Notes under the pieces: model-generated
Databases searched by the model: none
What the model saw: only the letters and a program-made list of their open reading frames with translations
What the model was told of the DNA's origin: nothing
Position numbers and translations under genes: made by a program
In this document: positions 35,176-45,747 of the stretch, one piece after another
Layout: each line of letters begins with the position of its first letter
Numbering within the stretch: the stretch's first letter is position 1
Source: Brachynemurus nebulosus
Taxonomy: Eukaryota > Arthropoda > Insecta > Neuroptera > Myrmeleontidae
Length of the DNA: 64,000 bases
Direction of reading: 5' to 3'
Assembly: GCA_035578155.1 (NCBI GenBank)
Contig: JAPWDM010000001.1
Span: 434,001-498,000, forward strand

Positions 35176-35565
35176 TTGCGTTGGTATAGGTTCGTAATCA
35201 GTCGTAAATTAGCAAAAATCAAACTATTTTTAATAAGTACAATGTTCACATTGCCTTCTATTCTCCAAGTACTTCTCATGTGCATTATAATCATTACATC
35301 AGCCCCCTACAGCCTCTAAAATTTTAACTAGTTATTTTCCTAGTAATATCACTCAAATAAATTGCATATCATTGTTACGAGACATTTCTTTGTCAATTTT
35401 CACATTAATTTTATTTCTTATGATGACACTACTAACTTTATTTATTTATTTTCTGTGTCAGAAAACGACTGTACGAATCTATATGAGTCGAAAGTGCATT
35501 CACAATTGTTAAAATGAATAAAGAAAATTTTCACAAAAGAATTTTTGTTTTAATTTGAAGCCTTA
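35176..35565. other. AT-rich non-coding stretch
   Basis: No feature is seen. Confidence 0.5.
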
Positions 35566-35960
35566 TAGTCCGTTCACATTATTCCAGTAGCATTCCAGTC
35601 CAGTGTTCGAAACCAGCGCTTTAATGTCACTGGAATAATGTAGACCGCTACCGGAATGCACTAGAATGTACCCATTCCAGTAAGCAATCCAGTCCAGTGA
35701 CTGGATTGACGGTCTACGGTTCATTCCAGTTAGCCCATTCCAGCGCCACTGGAATAATGTAGACGGCCAATCCAGTGCTCAATTAAACGTTGAACAGTGC
35801 ATACGCATTGTTGTTTTTTTGTAATGTAATTGAATAACTGGAGTAATGTAAACGATATGATCCAGTCCAGCTGGACTGGATTAACTCAATGGATTAATCC
35901 AGTCCAGCTGGACTGGATTAACTCACTGGATTACTGGACTAGAATAATATGAACAGGCTA
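35566..35960. mobile_element. PIF/Harbinger-like MITE (395 bp) with TTA duplication
   Basis: The ends TAGTCCGTTCACATTATTCC and, inverted, TAGCCTGTTCATATTATTCT are flanked by TTA at 35563-35565 and 35961-35963. The interior is a dense set of CATTCCAGT/ACTGGAAT words and two copies of the perfect palindrome CCAGTCCAGCTGGACTGG about 39 bp apart. No coding capacity is present. Confidence 0.85.
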
Positions 35961-37538
35961 TTAATATTTTAGCCAGCTTTTTATAGTAAGTATATAATGT
36001 ACATTTAATATTTAACCGTGTAGATTACTGACTTCTTGATCACAAAACTTAAGGTGATGTAAAAATTCTGTACTGTTAAGATATTACTTTTCCTTAATCA
36101 TCTCAAAGAAGGTAACAAATAAGAGACACTAAAATAAAATAGGTTTAGGCGTTTAAAGTATTTTTTTTTAGTATGATTCTTATGCAAAGAAAACCACGGT
36201 TTATATAGCCAATATAACTCATGTATTTTAAGCCCGCTAGGAACATCGTTAATTTTTTCACTTTTACCATGTAAAAAAGAAGGTACAGGACAAATTTTTC
36301 AGCTACAAAAATGGCACAAAACTTTTTATTGGTCACTTCATTGTGAATAAACATGATCTTGTTCCAAAATTATAGTAACGAAATATTAAATAATAATATG
36401 AATTATAATCAATTATCTTACCGTATTACACTCAAATTTTATAGTTTTTTGAATTTATTGCCTCAAAGCAATTTAATTCGAAAAACTCTTGATCCAAAAA
36501 CACTCCTATGGTTGGTTTCATACCTCAGCCACTTTTTTGTGGGTTGTGGTATTGAAGTTCTCAGAATAACCTGTTTTTTTCGAAAAAAGTGCATGTATAT
36601 AATATTTCTTAAAACATCTGTGTCAAAGGAGCTTATTCGATATTCTTCTCGATCCAGAGAAGCACTGTTATTTTAAGTATATAAATTATTATAATAGGGC
36701 CACCTACTGTCGACACATTCATAGTTAGTTGAAACATAGCATAGCATAGTTACAGAGTTGAATAAACTAAGTATTCAATAAGCTTATTAGTTATAATTAT
36801 TATAAACATTATTATAAATAAATAATTAACATTATAATTGTTAGTACGTAAACAACAACTGTTAACAAAATTAATATATAAACAAAAATTATAAAATAAT
36901 AAGTTAAAATAACAATAAAAAATTAATTAACATAAATTAATAAATAATTGATAAATGGTAAATGTGAATATTGATAATATTTGTGAAACATAAAAATTTA
37001 ATATCAATACTGTACATTAAAAACGTTTTATAATGTCCTTAATGGAATAGTTGTGACAGTAAAAAGCTGTCAACTTTATTAATTATTCAGATAATAATAT
37101 GTATTGAATAGGTACAGGATGTTTCAGATACAGAAGAACAAAACATAAAAAAAAATTAAATTCCAACTGTGTTTGAAAGTGTCCAAAACTGTTTGGAAGA
37201 TGGTTGAAGCATTAGACCATTATAGAAAAACTAGTGAACAATTTTTAGATATTTATTTGTTATCTTTACCCCTGTTGAAGAACACACTCATTAAACATCC
37301 ATTAATTGTTAAGAGGCATTATTCAAAGGTGTGGAGGAATGACCATTTTTCAATACTTTTCGATCAATGATATCACGGTATTGGCCGTAATTCAATGGGT
37401 TTGCAGTTGTTTTATGAGTAATATATCTATCAAGTTTTAATTTCATATATTTTGTTGCAATGTAAGTTATTAGTAACATGTAAGTAAATAAAGCAATTTA
37501 TATTTTATTTTGATCGTTCCCATAGATAGATACATATA
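35961..37538. other. AT-rich non-coding stretch
   Basis: No gene is recognised. Frames at 36353-36676 (107 codons) and 37173-37370 (65 codons) show no domain, and their composition follows the local AT-rich DNA. Confidence 0.45.
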
Positions 37539-38253
37539 CACGGTGGTCCAGATTTATGTACGGTAATTGCTAGAGCTGATAGTACATTCAAAAATAATGG
37601 TACCTTTTCATGTATGCTTTTTTCCAAAACTTAATAATAAAGGGGATACATCTCTGTAGAGGGGTGAAACGAAAATCATTTTTTCCTAAATATTTTCCAA
37701 AAGCTTTTGAATAACGAATTGATAATTTAGGGAAACGTATTTTGCGTTCGAAGGATTAAATTTATGTTAACACTTATTCCACCATCTATGACTAAGGAGT
37801 GGTTTTGGGTGGCAGGTGTCAGTTATCAAGTCTTTTCTTTTTTAATTTACAATTATTTAAAGAAAATCTTTGATATTATGATTCTTCAGACAATTTCACG
37901 CAAAAAATGTATACTTATTACATTTCGATAAATAATACCATTTTCGAGTAATTTAAATTAGAAGTATCTATTTCCAAATTATCACCTAATCATAAGTGAT
38001 GGAATAATTGATACTATAAATTTAATTATCCTAATGTTCATAAACGCCCCTAAAATAAAAATCCAGTAATCAAAAGCGCCTAAAAAATTCGAAAAAAAAG
38101 AAGTCAGTTTAATTTCACCCCACTACATTTTACCCCACTCGTTTATCTCCCTTATTATTGAGTTTTGGAAAAAAGTATAGATGAAAAGATACCATTATTT
38201 TGGAACATACTATCAGCTCTAGCAATTACGGTACATAATTCTGGACCAGCCTG
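37539..38253. mobile_element. Tc1/mariner-type non-autonomous element (715 bp)
   Basis: The TIRs start CACGGTGGTCCAGATTTATG and, inverted, CAGGCTGGTCCAGAATTATG. They continue inward for about 150 bp with GCTAGAGCTGATAGTA and AATAATGGTA in common. TA flanks both sides (37537-37538, 38254-38255). No transposase was found. Confidence 0.85.
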
Positions 38254-38404
38254 TATATACGAACATTTAATGAAATTGGGGATAGATTAAAAATTATATT
38301 ATTTTAATTTAAACTTTATATTCAATTATTATTACACGAGAGTTTTGTATTTTTTTGAATAAATTTGGGTTTGTCTAACGAAAATTTGTTGCCTAGCAAT
38401 TTAA

Positions 38405-39304
38405 CCCTTTATAGGTTACTAGTACAATAATGTACCACTTTTTTAAAATTCTGATATACTGGCGCAAATTTATACCACTTATATATTATAATACAGAAGC
38501 TATAGCGTAATCTAGTGACATTCATTAAAATCTCAAAAGTGAATCAGTAATGACTTTACTGTTGTGTATGGTACATATTTGTACCACTGACCATTTACCG
38601 TTTAAGACTACATTCTGTAACGCACGTGTTTGAAAGACTTTTTTAGGATTAAATTTAAATTTTTACGCAAACGACATAATATCATCAGAAAATATAGAGT
38701 CTCAGTAGTATTTTTGCATATAATAAGTTACCAAATACTTTAGCCAAAAGATAATATTCGAAAGTAAATCTCCAATCTATCAACTCAACAGAGAATGAAA
38801 TATCTTTCAAATAATGAAATTGAAAAGATTTTGGAATTGGCAACTGATAGTCAGACTTATGATTCTACCAGAATGTGCCAAATATAACACAAATAAAAAG
38901 CAAAAACACAGCAATTTTTGCTGCAATACGTGTAAAGTTGCTTCATGTAAAGAATGTTTTTTACCATTCCACAAATCTAAATAAAATTTTGTATTTTGTA
39001 ATTTACATATGTATATAATAAAAGTATAATATGAGTGTATATTATTTGTATTTCTGTTTTAATATATTCGAATTCCTGTTGGTACAATTAGCGGTACATA
39101 CTTATATGTACCACTGTCCAAATAAAATTTTGTAATATCATTATAGGGCAGTGGTACATATATGTACCGTCACGACTTTTCGAGGGTCAAAAACTAAAAA
39201 TTATTTAAAATTTCAAAATTTTTATTTATTTCTCACCATAATTAATGTTAAAATCGAATCAAAAGTCTCTAATCTCGAAGCTTGACCTTTTGCCCTGTAA
39301 AGGG
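38405..39304 (+). mobile_element. piggyBac deletion derivative (900 bp) in TTAA
   Basis: The ends CCCTTTATAGG and, inverted, CCCTTTACAGG lie between TTAA at 38401-38404 and 39305-39308. Inside are the N- and C-terminal remnants of a piggyBac transposase (38795-38984) joined by an internal deletion. Reiterated GGTACATATxTGTACC-like palindromes occur near both ends. Confidence 0.9.
38795..38984 (+). pseudogene. piggyBac transposase, start and end only
   Basis: A start codon at 38795 opens a frame, MKYLSNNEIEKILELATDSQ, that resembles the short acidic N-terminus of piggyBac-like transposases. It stops at 38885-38887. In the next frame, from about 38871 to the stop at 38982-38984, the text FCCNTCKVASCKECFLPFHK gives the cysteine/histidine pattern of the piggyBac C-terminal zinc ribbon. 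The entire catalytic core with its DDD residues is missing. The junction is near 38868-38872, where the frame shifts. Each half is small, but together with the TTAA ends the assignment is firm. The protein cannot catalyse transposition. Confidence 0.8.
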
Positions 39305-39489
39305 TTAACGAGAAGAACTGTAAACTAACAAAAACGCGACAGCGTAACTGAAGCGTTTTTGGGTTGACAATTCGTTGAATTAAATTGTAGGCAAGAAATT
39401 TGAGTTGTAGATAACACAAATTTATTCAGAAGAAAAATAAAACTCAAATGTAATACAGTAAGATAAGTTAACGAATAAAATAGTATAAT
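39305..39489. other. Short spacer before the LINE
   Basis: AT-rich DNA with no feature. The LINE target site begins at 39490. Confidence 0.6.
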
Positions 39490-39507
39490 TCATATTACTA
39501 TTTAATA
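39490..39507. other. LINE target-site duplication, left copy (18 bp)
   Basis: TCATATTACTATTTAATA is repeated exactly at 43161-43178, on the other side of the LINE. The first T could also belong to the LINE tail, so the duplication is 17 or 18 bp. Confidence 0.92.
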
Positions 39508-42500
39508 AAAGTGTACAATGCGAGCTAATAGATATTTCCACAATGTGGATTGCCATTAAGTGCTCTTTAAAAAATATCTCGTTTGTTGTAATTTCTGTCT
39601 ATTTTAAAGGTGATTATGATATACAAGTTACTTTAGAACTACTTAACGATCTTTTGCTGTTAATCGAGAACAAATTCCCAAATAGTTTAATAATAATTGG
39701 TGGGAACATGAACTGCCGTATCGGAAATTTAAATTACGATACAGGCGAAATCTTTGATATTACAATGTTAGAAGAATCGAGGCGGTCTATGGACTCGGTG
39801 GTGAATGCAAGAGGTAAAGCTCTCATAGAATTCATGAGTACTAATGGATATTTTGTTTTAAATGGGAGAAGTTTAACTGATTCTGTGGGACAGTTTACCT
39901 ACCTTAGCAACAGAGGCTGTAGTACAATAGACTACGTCTGGGTAAATACCGCTGCACTAACGGAAATTTATGATTTTGAAATACTGAACATACCGCTACT
40001 GTCAGATCATTTACCATGCGTAGTATCTTTGATTAGTTGGGAGAAGGACAAAGAAAGTAACTATAAGCCAATAAATAAAAAAGAAAAAAAGAATAATTTA
40101 GTAAAGCATTTAAATTGGGAAGAAGAAAAATGTCAAAATTATAGGGAATTACTATCTAATGTAGTATGTATTACAAACGAGCCAAATATAGAACTGATGT
40201 ATCAGACTTTTATAAACAGTATTTACACAGTAGCATCCATTTTAAATATGTCCAAAAAAAACAATGTACATAACACCCACTACAATCAACAAAAACAAAA
40301 CAAACCTTGGTACGACACAGAATGTATTCAAATTAAATCATATGTTCGAGATGCACTCAAACAGGCAAAAACAAATAATTTTACTGGTTTCAACCTAGAG
40401 CTATATTTACTATGTAAAAAGTTATATAAACAAACAATTAATCAAAAAAAAGATAATTATTATCAAAATATTAAAAATAAATTAATTTCTGTAAAAAACA
40501 GCAATGAATTTTGGAAAATAATCAATGAATATAGGGTAAAACGGCGAAATTATTCAAACAATATCGACCCTAGTATTTGGCAAAAATATTTTAATTCACT
40601 TTATCCCCCGAAGTCATGCAGCATAGAGAATTTTACAGACACAACAAATCCATATCTCGATACGGATTTTTCACAGGAAGAACTCAAGCTGATTTTAAAG
40701 AAAATTAAGCCAGGAAAATCACCGGGTCCTGATGCTATCACTAACGATTTCATCAAAAATCTCCCTAATAATTTCCAAAATTCAATGCTTGAAATGTTTA
40801 ATTTCATTTTAAATAGTGGTAATATCCCTAAAGAGTGGGCAATTAGTAAAATGATAACGCTCTACAAGAAAGGTGACCCGACAGATCCTAATAATTACCG
40901 AGGCATAGCTCTTTCGAACTCCATTACAAAAGTATTTACAAGGCTTTTGTCACAGAGACTGGCAAATTGGGCAGAAGCTAGTACGCTGATTCCTGAAACA
41001 CAAGCAGGTTTTCGCTCTGGTAGAAGTTGTCAAGATAATATATTTATTCTCAATTCCCTGGTTGGTCAGAATTTACAAAAAGTAAAAGGAAAACTATTTG
41101 TATGTTTCGTAGATCTTAAGAAAGCTTTCGATTCTGTAGACCATAGTCTATTATGGCAAAAATTACATTTTTTAGGCGTTAGTAAAAAATTTATCAATGT
41201 TTTATACAACCTTTACGATAATGCCAAAATACTACTAAATTTCGAGGAAACAATAACTATAAATGTTACGTGTGGAGTGTTGCAGGGGGATTCTTTAAGT
41301 CCTCTATTGTTTATTCTATTCTTAAGTGATCTCGATCAATTTCTATCTGAGCATGACGTAGATGGTGTTAACATAAATCAGTCAACAAGAATAGCCCACT
41401 TACTTTTTGCAGATGATTCTGTCTTAATTGCCAACTCTCCCCTACATCTTCAACGTAGTTTAAATGTTTTTAAAAATTACTGTGATTTAAACGAATTATC
41501 TATTAATACGGAGAAAACTAAAATAATGGTTTTCAGAAAAGGGGGAAAAATTAGAAAGAACGCAAGAAAATTTTATGTAAATAACAATCAAATTGAAATT
41601 GTAAATAAATTCAATTATTTGGGGGTGATATTCTCTAGCTCAGGTATTTTTCTGGAAGCCATCAATCACAACATTAAAAAAGCGACAGTTGGTTCCGCTT
41701 GTGTTCGCAACATATTAGCTAATTCAAAATCGGATTCTTGGGACGTGAAACTTAAGCTGTTTGACTCAATTGTACGTTCTACCCTCCTATACGGAGCTCA
41801 GACGTGGAGTTTGAGATACTTAAATATGATGGATAAAGTTCAGTGTAACTTTTTCAAAAGTATTCTTTGTTTACCAAAAAATACTGCGCACTACTTAATA
41901 CGAAGGGAGTTTGACAGAGCGGACCTGAATGTGGTAACGTTTAAAATAATTTATGACTGGTGGGTGAAGCTGCTATCCCTACCAGAGGATAGACTGTTGA
42001 GGAAATGTTACCTAAATATATCGCGCCCTATCAATTTGAGTACCAAATATCAAAAATACAACTGGGCTACACAGTTTAAATCTTTATTAACGAATTTAGG
42101 CTACGAATCCGTTTGGAATGCACAGAATGTATCAGTTGCTAGAGAGTATAGCACCGAAATAGTTGAAAGTTTTCTTAGGAAAACCTTTATAGAGGACGAA
42201 GCAAAAATTTTGAACTCTACGTATAATACACGGTACAAATATTTGATTTCGGATTCTGATCACCGATATTTTAATTTTCAAGCTCCAATTAGAGTATTGA
42301 GAGTAATATCTCAAATACGTCTTATGGGTGAACTCGAAGTGAAATTCTATGTTCAAGGTACACTTCACAAATGGAGTGCGCAAGAGGTATGCATGTTGTG
42401 TAATTCGGAAGCGTGTGAAACATTACAACATTTTTTACTAGAATGCCCAATTTTGGCTTTCACACGTGAAAAATTTATTAATAAGTACTTACAGGACAAC

Positions 42501-43129
42501 AATAATTCAATAGTAATTGTAGCAACACTAATGTCAAATATGAATTTAGCTAAAATGTGGGACCTCTATAATTACTGTTGTGATGCACTGAAACTGAGGA
42601 GCTTTGCACTAAGCCTCTAGAAACTACCCTGTTAGTACTTATCAACTGACTGTAATTGCAATGTACAAAACAAATATAATAAAAACACGCATATTAATAC
42701 ATAGTTGAATCAACCGAATAGTATTTGATTTCTCTCTCCCTTTCTGACTACTTTTCTCCCTCTGTTCTATTGATATTGGTACTGAGTTATGTTACTTAAG
42801 TTGTTTTACCTACAGAGTAATTATAATTAAATAATAAAACTGTATTTTTATCTGTTTTTGTTTCTCTCTCTTTTTAGACTAATAAGTAATAACTAACTTT
42901 ATCTTTTGTTTGGTCTAATACTATCAATTTATAATATTATTGTTATTTTTATAATTTTAATATATACTTTTGTAATTTATCTTACTATTGTTACTTATCT
43001 ATTTTCTTAATATTATCTATTTATTTTCTTAATATTATCTACCTATTTTTATTTTTATTGTAATTTGAAATTATGCCATATGTGTAACAGATACACTCTA
43101 CTGTAATAACTTTTATGTTTAAATACAGA

Positions 43130-43160
<31 letters not shown>
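39508..43160 (+). mobile_element. 5'-truncated non-LTR retrotransposon (3.65 kb) with perfect TSD
   Basis: The element is bounded by identical 18-bp repeats (39490-39507, 43161-43178) and ends in a (TTA)n tail at about 43128-43160, the signature of target-primed reverse transcription. The frame is open from the very first bases after the left repeat, showing that the element was cut off inside the endonuclease domain rather than starting at a natural 5' end. About 500 bp of 3' untranslated sequence follows the stop, including pyrimidine-rich CTCTCTCCCTTTCTG text at 42732-42770. The short tandem-repeat tail resembles those of I, RTE and related clades; the clade itself was not resolved. Confidence 0.95.
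39543..42620 (+). CDS. Endonuclease/reverse transcriptase (ORF2-type), 5'-truncated
   Basis: This 1025-codon frame encodes the retrotransposition protein of a non-LTR element. It nicks target DNA and copies the element's RNA at the nick. Residues 1-165 are the C-terminal two thirds of an AP-type endonuclease. STIDYVWV (127-134) and the catalytic SDH (154-156) are intact, but the usual GDxN is G-N-M-N at 54-57, with the Asp replaced. The reverse transcriptase spans roughly 430-700: GFRSGRSCQDN, then FVDLKKAFD with catalytic Asp 524, GVLQGDSLSP, and FADD at 622-625. The frame then reads FNYLGVIFS and a long C-terminal region with a CCHC knuckle (C950, C953, H963, C968). The ATG used is simply the first in the truncated frame; the same frame is open back to the insertion point at 39508. 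No internal stop or frameshift is present, so the copy is young. Without the endonuclease N-terminus and the Asp it is very probably unable to retrotranspose. Confidence 0.93.
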   Translation: MWIAIKCSLKNISFVVISVYFKGDYDIQVTLELLNDLLLLIENKFPNSLIIIGGNMNCRIGNLNYDTGEIFDITMLEESRRSMDSVVNARGKALIEFMSTNGYFVLNGRSLTDSVGQFTYLSNRGCSTIDYVWVNTAALTEIYDFEILNIPLLSDHLPCVVSLISWEKDKESNYKPINKKEKKNNLVKHLNWEEEKCQNYRELLSNVVCITNEPNIELMYQTFINSIYTVASILNMSKKNNVHNTHYNQQKQNKPWYDTECIQIKSYVRDALKQAKTNNFTGFNLELYLLCKKLYKQTINQKKDNYYQNIKNKLISVKNSNEFWKIINEYRVKRRNYSNNIDPSIWQKYFNSLYPPKSCSIENFTDTTNPYLDTDFSQEELKLILKKIKPGKSPGPDAITNDFIKNLPNNFQNSMLEMFNFILNSGNIPKEWAISKMITLYKKGDPTDPNNYRGIALSNSITKVFTRLLSQRLANWAEASTLIPETQAGFRSGRSCQDNIFILNSLVGQNLQKVKGKLFVCFVDLKKAFDSVDHSLLWQKLHFLGVSKKFINVLYNLYDNAKILLNFEETITINVTCGVLQGDSLSPLLFILFLSDLDQFLSEHDVDGVNINQSTRIAHLLFADDSVLIANSPLHLQRSLNVFKNYCDLNELSINTEKTKIMVFRKGGKIRKNARKFYVNNNQIEIVNKFNYLGVIFSSSGIFLEAINHNIKKATVGSACVRNILANSKSDSWDVKLKLFDSIVRSTLLYGAQTWSLRYLNMMDKVQCNFFKSILCLPKNTAHYLIRREFDRADLNVVTFKIIYDWWVKLLSLPEDRLLRKCYLNISRPINLSTKYQKYNWATQFKSLLTNLGYESVWNAQNVSVAREYSTEIVESFLRKTFIEDEAKILNSTYNTRYKYLISDSDHRYFNFQAPIRVLRVISQIRLMGELEVKFYVQGTLHKWSAQEVCMLCNSEACETLQHFLLECPILAFTREKFINKYLQDNNNSIVIVATLMSNMNLAKMWDLYNYCCDALKLRSFALSL

Positions 43161-43161
<1 letters not shown>

Positions 43162-43178
43162 CATATTACTATTTAATA
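43128..43178 (+). repeat. (TTA)n LINE tail and right target duplication
   Basis: About ten TTA units end at 43160, and the 18-bp right duplication TCATATTACTATTTAATA follows at 43161-43178. Confidence 0.92.
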
Positions 43179-43906
43179 TATTGTTACTATGGTTCTGAAA
43201 TCAGTTAAACTTACCAATAGGAATTTTTGTTTCGTTTTTATCATGATTACCTACAGTGAAATGACCAATTAAATGTTTTGTACTATTTTTTTCGCTGTAA
43301 AAATTTGTCCTACCTTTTTTTCCATGGTTAAAGTGAAAAACCTACAATATTCTTCTTTGTAAATTATCAAGTTTATTTAAACCAAAAAGGGGAAAAAGTC
43401 GTAAAAGAAGTATTTCTTTTTATTTTTAATTCTTTATCTCAAAACATTGAGATAAAAAAATGCCTGTGGCGTGTTTCCCAACTTTTCTTATAACAATTTA
43501 CCTACCTAAATTTCTTAAATTTTATACCAAAAATTCGAAAAATGTCTACTCTGAAAAATTTCTATTTGGATTCTTAGAGTAATACGTGTCCAACGTACAC
43601 TTGGTCTACATTTTTATTATAACGTTGATATTTACACGCTAGTTATACAGAGTGTTTCAAGCAATTACCAATATAACAGAATATTTTTTTTTTTATATTT
43701 TTTTAGAGAAGAGAACAAACTAAATGTTTTTTTCTTGCAATAACAAAAAATGTCCGGAGAAATTTTTGCAGGAAAATGTCCCTAAACAATATAATTCCGT
43801 ACCATTCTAGCAACATGCTTGTTTTTCGAGTGCTAGACGTAAAAACTAATATAAACCTTAATAAAACGTACAACTATCAGTAAATAGCATGAAAACTAAT
43901 GCAGTA
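43179..43906. other. AT-rich non-coding stretch
   Basis: No feature is seen. Confidence 0.5.
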
Positions 43907-44095
43907 TATGGACCACTGGGTAGTAAGATAATAGTGATTATGGACCACCGGTAGTAAAGTTACGGTGAATATGTGCCACTGAGGAATAAGGTCCTAGTGA
44001 TTATGAATTACTGGTAGTAAAGTCACGATGAATATGGACCATTAGGTAGTAAAGTAATAGTGATTATTGATCACTGGCAGTAAAGCTACAGTGAA
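43907..44095. repeat. Minisatellite of six 31/32-bp units (63-bp dimer x3)
   Basis: Units start at 43907, 43939, 43970, 44002, 44033 and 44065 with TATGGACCACTGG-like text. Odd units are 32 bp and end in TAGTGAT; even units are about 31 bp and end in GGTGAA or a near variant. The higher-order unit is therefore a 63-bp dimer present three times. The array ends 50 bp before the Helitron. Confidence 0.9.
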
Positions 44096-44145
44096 TACAA
44101 TGAACTTTACTTTTATTTTTGTGTCGCAAACCAAATTTTACAACA

Positions 44146-44798
44146 TCTATACATATAATAAAACTGTAATGAAACCATTTCTGTACATTTCTGGAATATT
44201 TTTTGAAAATTGTACTGGTACTGTAAATAGTTATAGATATAGATATCAAAAGAGCGATTTTAAAAAATTTTTGTCTGTCTGTCTGCCTGTCTGTTCACGC
44301 ATCACACAAAAACTATTGGACAGATTTTAATGAAATTTGGTGTGATAATAACTTATTGCCTGGGTCAACATCTAAGATACTCTTTACTCCGGGAAAATGT
44401 CTCATTCCCACGGGATAATAGAAAAACTATTTTGAGTTTGTGCACACATTACGCAAAAACTATTGAACGGATTTTGATGAAAATCGGTATGGTGATAAGC
44501 TATTTCCAGGGTCAATATCCGAGGTACTTTTTACTTCGGAAAATGTCCCATTCCCACGGGAGAATAGAAAAACTATTTTGAGCATATGCACACACTACAC
44601 AGAAAGTATTGAACGGATTTTGATGAAATTTGGTGTAGTAGTAAATTACTACTTGTGTCAGCATTTAAGATACATTTTCGCATACGTTATACGCAAAAAT
44701 TATTGTTCTATGCAAGTTCTGTATAATTATTACACTTATATACTTCTCATTGAGTTTATAACACTTTGTCGCGCGAACGACGTCGCGGGTATAGTTAG
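44146..44798 (+). mobile_element. Helitron-like element (653 bp), best-preserved copy
   Basis: It starts TCTATACATATAATAAAACT after an A and ends GGGTATAGTTAG before a T. The terminal four bases are TTAG rather than the usual CTAG. Near the 3' end is GCGCGAACGACGTCGCGGG. The interior has a GTCT microsatellite (44273-44295) and repeats of about 146-147 bp (GAAAAACTATTTTGAG at 44421 and 44567), as in the copies at 14011-14735 and 60006-60665. The frames at 44067, 44330 and 44578 reflect the repeat and are not genes. Confidence 0.8.
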
Positions 44799-45547
44799 TT
44801 CAAAATATTTAAAAAAAATCAATATTGCTTTTATTAAATAAACTTCTGTTATTTAATAATTTGCTTTTAGGTACACATTAAAACTAATATCTTTCTTGAT
44901 CGATTAATGTCACTATCAAAGTGGTCTGTTCCCAGTGGATACTATATAAAAATTACACTGATAAAAGATAAGCATACTCTGTATTTTTTTCCCATTTTTT
45001 TCTATGTTAAAAATTTTATATTCTTACTTCTCTGAAACAGACCACTCATTAACGTCCCAAATTTTTCTTCGAAGTATTTTATTCAGACACATTAATTATT
45101 ACTTGTTCTTACAATTAGATAGTATTACATAATTAATTATTAAGTATATTAAAGAGAAAATAAATATTTATTTTAGACATGAAAATATAGACTATTGTAT
45201 GTATATATAAAGGGTACAGGAAAAGACCCTTCACCTCACAAGATTTATAACAGAATAAAAATTCAAATGTTAATGTTCCTTACTCTGTCTGTATATTATA
45301 AAGAGCAATTTTCAGACATAACTAAAAAAAATTGAAAATCTGAAGAAATAAAATGATCATGATTTTCACCTGTACCCTTCATACTTGAAAATATTAATTA
45401 GGAAATATTTCTAATAATTTTATTCGAAGATAAAAGAGAAATATAAACGATAATAACATAATATTTATGTACATAATTACACATGTATCTTACTGTATAC
45501 GACACACTCCACGGCATCCAACAACTTTTCTTCTATTTCCGTTTCAG
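44799..45547. other. AT-rich non-coding stretch
   Basis: No feature is seen. Confidence 0.5.
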
Positions 45548-45739
45548 CAGAGGCGTAATTACAATGGAGCAGGTGGCGCAGCCGCTGCAAGGCGCCTGGT
45601 AAAAAGGGACGGAATAGGGGAAAGAAATAGGGCGCAAGAAAAGGCTAACGACATTTTTTTGCTCGCCACTTTTCAGCAGAATATTGACGCCTAGCGGGTG
45701 GAGAGTGCTCAGTTAATGTTGCATCTCGTCGCGCCTCTG
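45548..45739. mobile_element. Short hAT MITE (192 bp) with perfect 8-bp TSD
   Basis: CAGAGGCGTAATTACAATGG at the left and, inverted, CAGAGGCGCGACGAGATGC at the right share CAGAGGCG. The 8-bp duplication CGTTTCAG flanks both sides (45540-45547, 45740-45747). The interior is GC-rich compared with its surroundings. An alanine/arginine-rich open frame across it (45467-45694) is an accident of that composition. Confidence 0.9.
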
Positions 45740-45747
45740 CGTTTCAG

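Noticed and set aside
34989..35294. 101-codon minus-strand frame with a Gly-rich run
   Set aside because: The Gly run is the poly-C tract read in reverse; it sits in a GC-rich repeat fragment.
36353..36676. 107-codon frame (plus)
   Set aside because: Composition follows the AT-rich DNA; no domain, splice context or homologous copy seen.
45467..45694. Ala/Arg-rich 75-codon ORF
   Set aside because: Product of the GC-rich interior of a hAT MITE.
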